From a bacterium (GTDB lineage: Bacteria > Bacteroidota > Ignavibacteria > SZUA-365): a DNA stretch of 64,000 bases. The position numbers were made by a program, and so were the translations under genes. The stretch covers positions 248,001 to 312,000 of the forward strand of contig JAHLLD010000005.1 of assembly GCA_020444325.1 (NCBI GenBank). Direction: 5' to 3'. Positions 26,348-34,574 of this stretch are shown here, piece by piece; position 1 is the first letter of the stretch, and each line of letters opens with the position of its first letter. Below the pieces are notes generated by a model. It made no database searches. It was given only the letters and a program-made list of their open reading frames with translations, and was not told the DNA's origin.

Positions 26348-26913
26348 TCCTGCACCTCGGAATCATATATGCCGCGCCGCGCGAGTCCATCTTTCAGATG
26401 CGTGCGTGCGCGATGGTAAGAAGATTTAGATGTGCCGGTGCTGATACGCAGCACGTCGGCGATTTCCGCATGCGTCATGCCCTCCTGCGCGTAGAGCAGG
26501 AACACGGCTTTCTGCAGGTCGGGCAGTCCGGCGATTTCTTTTTCAATCAGTTCCCGCAGCAGTACGTCACCGGAAGCCTCCGGCGTGCCGGGATGCGTGA
26601 CTTCGTCACTGAAGTCGATGCTGCGTTCACTGCTGCGGCGGGGACGCTTGCTGCTGATGCAGACGTTCATGAGGATTCTGTACATCCACGACGAGAGACT
26701 GGCATCGCGGCGAAAGCTGCGCATGCCGCGATACATGTTGACGAAGGTCTCCTGCAATGCATCTTCCGCGTCCTCCCGGTTCCCGTGGAAACGGTACGCG
26801 AGCGTGTACATCGGTGTTTTCCATTGCTCGTACAGTTCGCGAAACGCAAAGATGTCCCCCTCCACGCAGCGGTCGAGCAAGGCGGTGTCGGCATGAACAG
26901 CGGGGAGAGACAT
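26344..26913 (-). CDS. ECF-family RNA polymerase sigma factor
   Basis: An extracytoplasmic-function sigma factor of 189 residues. Region 2 reads GDIFAFRELYEQWKTPMYTLAYRF through DAEDALQETFVNMYRGMRSF; region 4 reads LPDLQKAVFLLYAQEGMTHAEIADVLRISTGTSKSSYHRARTHLK, the HTH. The start at 26913 follows GGAG with eight bases of spacing and is preferred over starts at 26934 and 26961. The upstream 333-base region holds an ECF-type promoter reading the other way (27127-27154). Confidence 0.92.
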   Translation of the reverse strand: MSLPAVHADTALLDRCVEGDIFAFRELYEQWKTPMYTLAYRFHGNREDAEDALQETFVNMYRGMRSFRRDASLSSWMYRILMNVCISSKRPRRSSERSIDFSDEVTHPGTPEASGDVLLRELIEKEIAGLPDLQKAVFLLYAQEGMTHAEIADVLRISTGTSKSSYHRARTHLKDGLARRGIYDSEVQE

Positions 26914-27063
26914 TGCAGCTTCTCCGGGTAACATGGTGATATGACAGCTTCCTGCACGCATGAGTGCCTTCCACGCGTTAAGACGCTGTGAAAGGTAAAA
27001 GGGTTGCAGGTGTGTACGGCAATCGCCGAAAAATATGAAAAAGCGGGAAGAAGTGTCTCTGAG

Positions 27064-27147
27064 GGATCTTTCCGGGTCCGCGATGGATCTTTCCGTGTCA
27101 GCCCTGGAACTTTCCGTGTCAGCCCTGGAACTTTCCGGGCATGTTCT
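27064..27147 (+). repeat. Four 21-bp tandem repeats carrying GGA(A/T)CTTTCC
   Basis: Units start at 27064, 27085, 27106 and 27127, each exactly 21 bases apart (two helical turns). Each opens with GGATCTTTCC or GGAACTTTCC, an inverted GGAA..TTCC motif, followed by a conserved GTGTCAGCCCT in the middle copies. The last copy forms the -35 box of the promoter at 27127-27154. Confidence 0.9.
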
Positions 27148-27154
27148 CGTCTAA
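27127..27154 (+). promoter_or_regulatory. ECF/sigma-E-type promoter of the PDZ gene
   Basis: GGAACTT at 27127-27133, 16 bases, then TCTAA at 27150-27154. This matches the classical sigma-E form (GGAACTT, N16, TC-rich -10). Transcription would start near 27161 and give a leader of about 86 bases before the ATG at 27247. It lies beside an ECF sigma gene, which makes regulation by that factor likely. Confidence 0.7.
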
Positions 27155-27246
27155 TTTCCCTCAACGGCAACTTCCAAACGCCACGCAGCGAAAGCCAAGG
27201 CAACAACTACGATTATGAAGCGATTGTACACAAACGGAGATCAGAC

Positions 27247-28434
27247 ATGAAAAGAATATGGATTATTGTTCCCCTGCTGCTCATAGTCGCCGTGACCGGT
27301 TACCAGGTTGTCGGCCATGCACAAGGGATGCGTGGCGGAGATGAAAACGCGGTGAAGAAAGGCGGTACCTGGCTGGGTGTGAAGCTCAAATCCGTCGAAA
27401 AAATCATCGACGGGAAAGTGGATCGCATCGAAGGCGCACTGGTGGACGATGTGATTGATGATGGTCCGGCAGACTCCGCCGGCATTGAGGCGGGTGACGT
27501 TATCATTGCCATGAACAACGTGGAGATTGAAGACGCCGAGGACCTTGTCGAAGCACTCGGCGATGCGGATCCTGGCGATGTGGTGAAAATGACATTGCTG
27601 CGGGACGGCGAGCAGAAAACGCTCGACGTGCGCCTGGGCGAACGCACACAGCGCGTGTTCGCCATACGCAAGCGCATCGAGCGTCCCAGGGTGTTTAACG
27701 TCCCGAATCCCCCGCGTGCGCCGCATATGCAGTGGATGCAGCGCGGCACCTACGGCTTCCACCTGCAGACGCTCAACGATCAGCTGGCCGAGTATTTCGG
27801 TGCACCCGAAGGCAAAGGCGTGCTGATTGAAAAGGTGCGGGAAGACAGTGATGCCGAGAAGGCGGGCTTCAAAGCGGGTGACGTGATCGTGTACGCGGGA
27901 AAGAAAACCGTTGAAAATGTCAGCGACTTCAAGCATGTGCTTGGTGCGTACGATCCGGGCGAAATGATCCCCGTGAAAATTCTCCGCAAGGGAAAGAGCA
28001 TGACGATTGATCTCAAGTCGCGCGAAATGGATGACCAGCACGAAATGCTCATGCAGCAGTTCGGGGATGACCTGGAATTCGAATTCGACGGCGATGACGC
28101 TGATGTCATGATGCACATGCAGGCGTTGAAAGGACTGAAGGGGCTGAAAGCGCTTAAGGGACTCAAGGCGCTAAAAGGCCTCGAGGGATTGAAAGGTCTG
28201 TACGCACTCAAGGCGCTTGAGAATGCGGATTTCGATATGAATATAGATGTGGATCTCGATGAGCTGGAAGACGGCATGCGGGAAATGCGCATCCATCTCA
28301 ACGGGAAAGAGCTGGAACTCGATGAACTGCAGGAGGAACTGCGGGAAGAACTCGAGCAGCTCGAGCATAACATCGACATCGAGGTTTCGGAGGATGAGGA
28401 GGGCGGTGTGCAGATCCGTGCACGCAAGATCTAA
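27247..28434 (+). CDS. Twin-PDZ exported protein with a (G/A)-L-K repeat
   Basis: A 395-residue envelope protein without protease domain. The signal region is residues 1-26 (start at 27247; an earlier frame runs through the tandem array and is not used). PDZ1 covers about 40-130 (WLGVKLKS, AGIEAGDVIIAMNN) and PDZ2 about 165-258 (GFHLQTLN, AGFKAGDVIVYAG). Residues 293-325 are eleven triplets of the form A/G-L-K/E/Y, a strict period of three. An acidic region follows with ELDELQEELREELEQLEHN (coiled-coil-like). PDZ domains bind protein C-termini, so this may present misfolded envelope proteins. Its ECF-type promoter links it to the neighbouring sigma factor. Confidence 0.9.
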   Translation: MKRIWIIVPLLLIVAVTGYQVVGHAQGMRGGDENAVKKGGTWLGVKLKSVEKIIDGKVDRIEGALVDDVIDDGPADSAGIEAGDVIIAMNNVEIEDAEDLVEALGDADPGDVVKMTLLRDGEQKTLDVRLGERTQRVFAIRKRIERPRVFNVPNPPRAPHMQWMQRGTYGFHLQTLNDQLAEYFGAPEGKGVLIEKVREDSDAEKAGFKAGDVIVYAGKKTVENVSDFKHVLGAYDPGEMIPVKILRKGKSMTIDLKSREMDDQHEMLMQQFGDDLEFEFDGDDADVMMHMQALKGLKGLKALKGLKALKGLEGLKGLYALKALENADFDMNIDVDLDELEDGMREMRIHLNGKELELDELQEELREELEQLEHNIDIEVSEDEEGGVQIRARKI

Positions 28435-28462
28435 CCGATCATCACAACACACAGTACACAAC

Positions 28463-28492
28463 GCCCCCGTCCGGCATTTGCAGAACGGGGGC
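28463..28492. terminator. Hairpin between convergent genes
   Basis: GCCCCCGT at 28463-28470 pairs with ACGGGGGC at 28485-28492. It lies between the 3' ends of the PDZ gene and of the 28525 gene. T-runs are weak on both sides. Confidence 0.6.
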
Positions 28493-28524
28493 GCTGCGTT
28501 TACAGGGAATATGTTCCTACGCGA

Positions 28525-28878
28525 CTACTCGCTGATTCGTGATTGCCCGCTTTCGCGCTGTGCGCGGTAGGCAGCGCGCGTTCTCGCCTTTTCCATCTGT
28601 CGTGCGATGATGAGTTCCGCAAGAGCCGGGGCAATATCCGGCAGCGGTGTATCATTGAACACGCGGGAAACGGCCGCTTCCGAGACATCCACGCGGTAGA
28701 GGATATGCATCAGATGCTCGGTGTTCCCGCTGAGTAATTCCACGATGCGTTCGATGAGCATGGAGCGGAAGCGCTGCTCGCGCTCCTCGTCCGTCATGTC
28801 CTGCAGGGGAAGATCACCCAGATCGAATTGTGTGGAAATCACCCGGCTGCTGTCGAGAAATATTCCGGCCTCACGCAT
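28525..28878 (-). CDS. Small conserved-looking protein of unknown function
   Basis: A 117-residue soluble helical protein with no recognised domain. Visible features: EREQRFRSMLIERIVELLSGNTEHLMHILYRVDVSE, a pattern I associate with small uncharacterised Bacteroidota proteins, then ALAELIIARQMEKARTRAAYRAQRE. The start at 28878 lies nine bases after the S9 peptidase gene, so the two are probably co-transcribed. Confidence 0.75.
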   Translation of the reverse strand: MREAGIFLDSSRVISTQFDLGDLPLQDMTDEEREQRFRSMLIERIVELLSGNTEHLMHILYRVDVSEAAVSRVFNDTPLPDIAPALAELIIARQMEKARTRAAYRAQRESGQSRISE

Positions 28879-28887
28879 GCTCTTTCC

Positions 28888-30825
28888 TCATTTCAGCAAA
28901 AAGTCTTCGAGAAACAGTATCGCTGCCCACTGGAAATAATCGCGGTTGTTCTTCTTGCGGAAACCGTGTCCTTCATCCTTCGCGAACATTGTCCACACAG
29001 GGATGCCGTTTCCTGCGACAGCTTTCACAATTTGCCGTGCCTCGCTGGCAGGGACACGGGGATCGTTTTCACCCTGGGCGACGAAAAGGGGACTGCGGAT
29101 TTTTTCGGCGTTGTTCGAAGGCGAGATCTTTTCCAGGAAGGCGCGCATGTCGGGATCGCGTTCGTCGCCGTATTCAACGCGCCGCAGGTCACGGCGGTAG
29201 TCCTGCGTGTTTTCGAGGAAGGTGACGAAGTTCGAGATGCCCACGACGTCGATGCCGCAGCGGATGCGCTCGGGATAGGTGGTCAGCGAAGCCAGCACCA
29301 TGTAGCCGCCGTAGGAGCCACCGAGCACGGCGACGCGATCGGCGTCGAGATCGGGTTGTGCGGCGATCCAGTCGAGCAGCGCTCCGATATCCTGCACCGA
29401 ATGTTCCCGGTTGAAACCGTTGTCAAGTGCCAGCCAGGTCTTGCCGTAGCCCGTGGAACCGCGGACGTTGGGATAGATGACGGCGCAGCCGAGTTCGTTG
29501 ACCCAGTACTGCGTCATCGAAGAAAAGCGCGGACGCGATTGTCCCTCGGGTCCCCCATGGATATTAATGATGACCGGGTGTTTGCTGTTGCCGTTTCCGG
29601 GCCTGTAAATGAAGGCCGGGATTTCACGCGTCTTACCGTCGACCGCATCGAAGGTCGGATAGTGAATGAACTCAGGAGTCGCAAAAGAGGATGTGTTGAG
29701 TCCGCCCACCTCACTTGTTGTCCATCTTGTCATCGTTCCTTCCGGCAGACGCATCACCCAGACGTCCGTCGGACTATCCGCGGCATTGATATTAAGCGCC
29801 AGCATGCTGGCATCTTCGTTGAAACTGAGTCCCCCGATGAGTCCCACCGGAATCGGTTCGAACACCACAGGTTTCATATCCGGCATACTGAACAGATGCA
29901 GCGTGCTCACGCCGTTTTCGTTGAGCGTGTAGGCCAGGTAGCGTCCGTCATCGGAGAGGGACAGGTTTTCGATATTCCACCGCAGGTCCGGAGTCAAATT
30001 CCGCCGCTCTCCACTCGCGAGATCCATCGCATGGAGCTGCTGGAATTCGTCGTCCTCATCCGATGTGTAATACAGCGTCGTGCCATCCGCCGCGAAGGCG
30101 AAGTTTCCGTAATACACCTTCGCATCTTCCTTGAAGAGTGGTGTCATATCCTTCGATTCGAGATTCGCGAGATAGGGATGCGTGATGTTCGCGGAGATGT
30201 AGCGCATCACGATCATGCGGTTGTCGTCATGCGCCCAGGCGACGCCGTACCATGAACCCTCCCGTTCGGTAAGACGCCAGGTGTCAGCGGGCGCGTCCGG
30301 ATTCATGATCCACACGTCGGTGTCCTTCCCGTTGCGGCGATTGCTCGAATACGAGAATACACCGCTGTTGTGGGACCAGTACGCACCACTGTTGCGGCTC
30401 TTGCCGTCCGTCAGCATGCGCGTCGAGCCCGTCGAACGATCGAAGTAGAAGATCTGGTAGAACTCCCCGCCGCCGATATCCCTGCTGAAGCAGAAGCCGT
30501 TATGTCCTTCACGGGGATCGGTGCTGGCGCCGCCAACGGGTTCTTCAAAGAATGTGAGCTGCTGCCGTGCTGCGCCCGGCGCAGCCACGTGATGAATCTG
30601 CGCGGTGTTGCCGAAACGCGTCGAGATGTACATGCCCTCGCCGGAAGGATCCCAGTCCGCAAATCCCGCGCTGCGCACGTTCAGATACTGATTCGTGCGG
30701 TCAATAACGCGCTGCGGTATGTCGGGGATACCCGTGACTTCAAGATTGTCACCGGGAGTGAATTGGGCGAAGGATGTCGAGGAAAGCAGGAAAATGAGGA
30801 GGAAAATTGGAAGCATACGTTTCAT
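28888..30825 (-). CDS. S9-family serine peptidase (prolyl oligopeptidase-like), exported
   Basis: A 645-residue peptidase with signal peptide ending SFAQ. The N-terminal part (about 40-380) is a beta-propeller with WD40-like TolB repeats (DGRYLAYTLNENG). The alpha/beta hydrolase domain from about 400 has the triad S504 (GGSYGGY), D588 (GENDPRVP) and H620 (DEGHGF), and NIHGGPEGQSRPRF forms the oxyanion region. Such enzymes release dipeptides or small peptides from oligopeptides in the periplasm. Confidence 0.95.
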   Translation of the reverse strand: MKRMLPIFLLIFLLSSTSFAQFTPGDNLEVTGIPDIPQRVIDRTNQYLNVRSAGFADWDPSGEGMYISTRFGNTAQIHHVAAPGAARQQLTFFEEPVGGASTDPREGHNGFCFSRDIGGGEFYQIFYFDRSTGSTRMLTDGKSRNSGAYWSHNSGVFSYSSNRRNGKDTDVWIMNPDAPADTWRLTEREGSWYGVAWAHDDNRMIVMRYISANITHPYLANLESKDMTPLFKEDAKVYYGNFAFAADGTTLYYTSDEDDEFQQLHAMDLASGERRNLTPDLRWNIENLSLSDDGRYLAYTLNENGVSTLHLFSMPDMKPVVFEPIPVGLIGGLSFNEDASMLALNINAADSPTDVWVMRLPEGTMTRWTTSEVGGLNTSSFATPEFIHYPTFDAVDGKTREIPAFIYRPGNGNSKHPVIINIHGGPEGQSRPRFSSMTQYWVNELGCAVIYPNVRGSTGYGKTWLALDNGFNREHSVQDIGALLDWIAAQPDLDADRVAVLGGSYGGYMVLASLTTYPERIRCGIDVVGISNFVTFLENTQDYRRDLRRVEYGDERDPDMRAFLEKISPSNNAEKIRSPLFVAQGENDPRVPASEARQIVKAVAGNGIPVWTMFAKDEGHGFRKKNNRDYFQWAAILFLEDFLLK

Positions 30826-31020
30826 GAAGTGCTCCGGTTGTATGGGGGGAGGTGCGTTTATGCTTCACTACGGCCCGAAATGCCACAGGTTTCGCAGCTG
30901 GAATCCCGGAAACCTCGCTGAGTCGGGCAATGCCCCGTTTTGGCGGCAAATGATGCTTCCCGGCCGGCATTTATTCGATTTGACCGACGCGTACGGGTTC
31001 TGATTGCGCTGTACACCTGG

Positions 31021-31087
31021 TGACTGCGCAGTTTTGCAGATGACTGCGCAGTTTTGCAGATGACTGGCCAGTTCCGGAAATGACTGG
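31021..31087. repeat. 20-bp tandem repeat, two exact copies and one diverged
   Basis: TGACTGCGCAGTTTTGCAGA occurs at 31021-31040 and again at 31041-31060; the third copy at 31061-31080 is changed to carry CTGGCCAG and TTCCGGAA. All central octamers stay palindromic. It lies between the S9 and M23 genes, within 30826-31121, which holds nothing else clear. Confidence 0.85.
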
Positions 31088-31121
31088 AGGCGAAAATCAG
31101 CTGAAAAACGCCGAATTGTAC

Positions 31122-32552
31122 TCAGGAATGCTGTTTTTCGCCGCTTCGGGACGCTTTTTCGTTGTCGGGACGCATTTTCGGCGCCTGGCGGAGCCGGTCG
31201 TTCTCAGATGGTGACGATTTCAGTTCTCCGGGACTTCGGGCGCCGGCAATAGCGTTACGCGGAGCGCTGCCCACGCGCCGGGGGGTGTATTGCCAGACGC
31301 TGTCGATGCGCTGCATTTCCGCCTGGAACGGGGGCATCTGTTCTTCCGACAGCCGTTTGAGCGAGGGGTTCTTGACCTTGCGAGGCTGCGTGAATTTCCC
31401 GTGCACGAGGTATTCGAAATGCAGGTGGGGACCGGTGCTGTAGCCCGTGCTGCCCACCGCGCCGATGGTCTGATGCTGATGGACGGACTGTCCCCTGCGC
31501 ACAAAGATCTTCGAGAGATGTCCATATCGCGTTTTCACGGCGCCGGAATGCTGAATTTCGATGGTGTTTCCATACCCGCCTTTTCTTCCCGCAAACGCGA
31601 CGGTTCCGGAGCCAACGGCCCAGACCGGGGTGCCATGCGGCGCGGCGTAATCGATGCCCGTATGCATTTTTCGTTTGCCGCTGATCGGATGCGTGCGCAT
31701 GCCGTAGCCCGAAGTGACGCGCAGAATGCTCAGCGGCGAGCGCATGAAAGCCTTCTGCAGGTTTTCGCCGTCGGGAGCGAAATAGCCCGGACCGTCCTTT
31801 TCTCCTGCATCATAGCGGTAGCCGGTCACGCGTCCCGTGAGCGCGCCTTCATACTCCGCGGCGAGTATTGCACCATAGCCGACGATGTCATCGCCGAGCA
31901 TGTGTTTCTCCACGAGAATGCGGAAATGATCGCCCACGCGGGGATCGAAAATGAAGTCGATGTCATAGCCGAGGACGTCCACATAATCGGCCACCAGCTG
32001 CGGCTTCTCGCCCATGCTGAGGATGGTCTGATACACCGATGTGTGCACATCGCCCTCGATGGAGAGCAGCTCGGTCTCGACCGGTGTTTCCCAGGTGCTG
32101 GCGTGTAAATGGAAAGTACTGTCGCGGCGTATCCAGTATGAATGCAGGCGGTCGCTGTCATAGCGGAAGGCGTAGAGGAGTCCGGCGCTGTCTACCTGCG
32201 CGGTGAACGTCTGTCCGGGACGGCACATGCGGAAGTTGAAGTCGACGTCTGTCAGATGTTTCTGTATGGTGTCGGCTACGGGACGCGCGATGCCGGCGCC
32301 GAGCATGGCAGTGACAAAGGGCATGTTCGGTTCGATCCTGCCCCGGAATTCCTCGAGTCCCATGCCCGCCGGATCCTCGGCCATCGTGGGAGCGACCGGG
32401 GCCGGTGGCGTTTTCTCCGGCTGCGCGGTTTCCGCCTCACCGCCTGAGAGCAGCCAGATCGTTGTGAATACCGCGACGAGCAGTCCCGCGATGAGTCCGA
32501 CCGACGTCGAAAGTCTGTTACGTTCTATAAGGGAAGAAAAATCTCGTTTCAT
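31122..32552 (-). CDS. M23-family peptidoglycan endopeptidase
   Basis: A cell-envelope metalloprotease of 476 residues. The start at 32552 places a transmembrane anchor at about 17-36 (VGLIAGLLVAVFTTIWLL); a longer frame to 32768 would overlap the RNase HIII start region and is rejected. An OapA/LysM-like part (about 60-250) precedes the LytM domain, which shows SGYGMRTHPISGKRKMHTGIDY with the zinc ligands, then GYSTGPHLHFEYLVHGK. It cuts peptide cross-links. The C-terminal tail is basic and low complexity. Confidence 0.93.
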   Translation of the reverse strand: MKRDFSSLIERNRLSTSVGLIAGLLVAVFTTIWLLSGGEAETAQPEKTPPAPVAPTMAEDPAGMGLEEFRGRIEPNMPFVTAMLGAGIARPVADTIQKHLTDVDFNFRMCRPGQTFTAQVDSAGLLYAFRYDSDRLHSYWIRRDSTFHLHASTWETPVETELLSIEGDVHTSVYQTILSMGEKPQLVADYVDVLGYDIDFIFDPRVGDHFRILVEKHMLGDDIVGYGAILAAEYEGALTGRVTGYRYDAGEKDGPGYFAPDGENLQKAFMRSPLSILRVTSGYGMRTHPISGKRKMHTGIDYAAPHGTPVWAVGSGTVAFAGRKGGYGNTIEIQHSGAVKTRYGHLSKIFVRRGQSVHQHQTIGAVGSTGYSTGPHLHFEYLVHGKFTQPRKVKNPSLKRLSEEQMPPFQAEMQRIDSVWQYTPRRVGSAPRNAIAGARSPGELKSSPSENDRLRQAPKMRPDNEKASRSGEKQHS

Positions 32553-32643
32553 TCTCAAAAAATACACCCAATGGGAAATGTGTGTCAAATCGGTGAGAGT
32601 GTTACTTTGACGGTCTGTATCGATCAACGTTCCCGGATGCGAC

Positions 32644-33597
32644 ATGCCCACCCCGATAGAAACCGCAGAAAAACATCTCGATGAAATCCTGAACCGCTGC
32701 ACCGCGGCTGGAATCATGGTGGGTCCCACCGTCGAGAAGGACTGGAACGTTGAAGCGGAAGTGACCAACGGGGTGAAAAAGGCGAAGGTGCTGGTCTATT
32801 TCAACAACAAGGGCAAGCTCACCCCGAAGGTGCAGGGGAAGAAGGATCCATTCACCGAGCTGGTGAAGTTGCAGCTGCATGGGGACGAGCCCCTGCGCAG
32901 CGCGTTTCTGCCCGAGAAGGTGGATCGCTGGATCGGGGTGGACGAATCGGGGAAAGGTGATTACTTCGGTCCGATGGTCGCCGCGGGCGTGCTGCTGACG
33001 CCCGACAGCCTGCTGCGCCTGCGTCCCCTGCTGTTGCGCGACAGCAAGGAAATGCTCGCTTCCGGTATCCGCACGGCGGCGAAGGAAATCCGCAGCATCT
33101 GTGCAGATCATTACTCAATCGTCACCGTCATGCCCGAGCGTTACAACCAGTTCATGCAGGAAAAAAGCTTCGGACACAATTCCCAGCGCATCCTGGCCTG
33201 GATGCATGCGCGTGTGATCGAGAACCTGCTCGAGCAGCATGAGGGCGTGCAGCATGCCATCTGCGACAAGTTCGCGAACGTGTCGGTGATTGATCGCGCG
33301 CTGATGACAAAGGGACGCGGTATCACCGTGCATCAGCATGTCCGTGCCGAGGCCGACCCCGCTGTCGCCGCCGCCGCCGTCCTCGCCCGCGATGAATTCG
33401 TGCGGCGCATGGCGCTGCTCGAAGATCAGGCTGGCTGCAAACTTCCGCTGGGTGCCTCCAATGAAAGCGCCATCCTGCAGTCCGCAAAGCACATCGTCTC
33501 CGCCCACGGCAGCAGCGCACTGCGCTCCTACGCCAAGCTGCATTTCAAGACGACGGAAAAAATGGCGGGCAAACTGGGAAGCGGGGAGCTGTTCTGA
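32644..33597 (+). CDS. rnhC: Ribonuclease HIII
   Basis: RNase HIII removes RNA from RNA-DNA hybrids, for example R-loops and lagging-strand primers. The 317 residues begin with a small N-terminal substrate-binding domain to about 85, then the catalytic domain with GVDESGKGDYFGPMV (D100, E101), the form that separates HIII from HII. Later acidic residues are in HAICDKFAN and AEADPAVAAAAVLARDEF. It is divergent from the M23 gene. Confidence 0.93.
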   Translation: MPTPIETAEKHLDEILNRCTAAGIMVGPTVEKDWNVEAEVTNGVKKAKVLVYFNNKGKLTPKVQGKKDPFTELVKLQLHGDEPLRSAFLPEKVDRWIGVDESGKGDYFGPMVAAGVLLTPDSLLRLRPLLLRDSKEMLASGIRTAAKEIRSICADHYSIVTVMPERYNQFMQEKSFGHNSQRILAWMHARVIENLLEQHEGVQHAICDKFANVSVIDRALMTKGRGITVHQHVRAEADPAVAAAAVLARDEFVRRMALLEDQAGCKLPLGASNESAILQSAKHIVSAHGSSALRSYAKLHFKTTEKMAGKLGSGELF

Positions 33598-33687
33598 TTC
33601 TGCGCCAGCGGGGGTGTGCCGAAGGCAGATTATCGTGGAGTGAGTTGCGTGAGCGATCTGAGGAAGCAGACAATGCAGAAAACGCAG

Positions 33688-33713
33688 AAAAGCCATCCGT
33701 ATGGATGGCTTTT
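33688..33713. terminator. Hairpin terminator between rnhC and tRNA-Pro
   Basis: Stem AAAAGCCATCC (33688-33698) with GGATGGCTTTT (33703-33713), loop GTAT, followed by CGTTTTC. The A/T flanks make it usable in both directions, ending rnhC on the plus strand and the tRNA on the minus strand. Confidence 0.85.
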
Positions 33714-33724
33714 CGTTTTCGTGC

Positions 33725-33801
<77 letters not shown>

Positions 33802-33901
33802 AACCGTCGCATCCGCAGATGCGAGATTTCAAATATACAACAAATGCGGAAAAAAAACCTAATGGAATCGTGTCTGTCGTGCGCGGGTGCGCGGCGGAGT
33901 A

Positions 33902-34297
33902 TCAGCCGCGGATGCGTTCGCGGAGGTCTTCGAGGAACTGGCGGACCTTGAGCAGATCCTGGCGGAGTTTGCCTTCAGGCTCAAACACGAGGGCGGTCTG
34001 TGCGGGATCCATCTCTTCTTCTTCCTGCCCGAAATCGTGCTCCTGTCCGGGAGTGTACGTTTTCAGCACCTGCTTCGCACCTTCGATGGTGTAGCGCTCA
34101 TCGCGCAGCAGTTTCTTGATGAAGAGAATGAGCTGGATGTCCTTGTTCGTGTAAATGCGGTTGCCGGCCCGGTTTTTGGCGGGTTTCAGCTCATCGAACT
34201 CGGACTCCCAGTAACGCAGGACGTACTGTTCCAGGTTCGTGATTTTGCTCACCTCGCTGATCGAGTAGTAGAGCTTTTTGATGGAAAAATCCTTCAT
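33902..34297 (-). CDS. MerR-family transcriptional regulator
   Basis: A DNA-binding protein of 131 residues. The HTH_MerR domain reads YYSISEVSKITNLEQYVLRYWESEFDELKPAKNRAGNRIYTNKDI, close to the short MerR regulators of Bacteroidota. It lacks the metal-binding cysteines of MerR proper. The C-terminus is acidic then helical. The start at 34297 is preferred because the longer frame to 34414 has no coding character. It is divergent from the DUF4159 gene; the 277-base interval holds no clear site. Confidence 0.88.
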   Translation of the reverse strand: MKDFSIKKLYYSISEVSKITNLEQYVLRYWESEFDELKPAKNRAGNRIYTNKDIQLILFIKKLLRDERYTIEGAKQVLKTYTPGQEHDFGQEEEEMDPAQTALVFEPEGKLRQDLLKVRQFLEDLRERIRG

Positions 34298-34574
34298 GAG
34301 CCACCGGGCGCTTGTGGAGCGATAGCAGAATGTAACTATCCGAAATTGAACATGCAACACGCCTTGCGGTACAGGGGCTTGTGAAGTCGTGTCCCTAATC
34401 CTTGATTCCCGCATCTGCTACCGCTGGCATCATCATGCGTAACATGAAGTTGTCGTGCCGTCGGAATGCAAAACGGGAGCGGGATGATGCCCCGATGTCG
34501 TCCATCAGAAGACAACATGCTGCCACGAATATTCACCTTGCGCTGAACACGGGGGCATGGTAACTTTCTTGACT

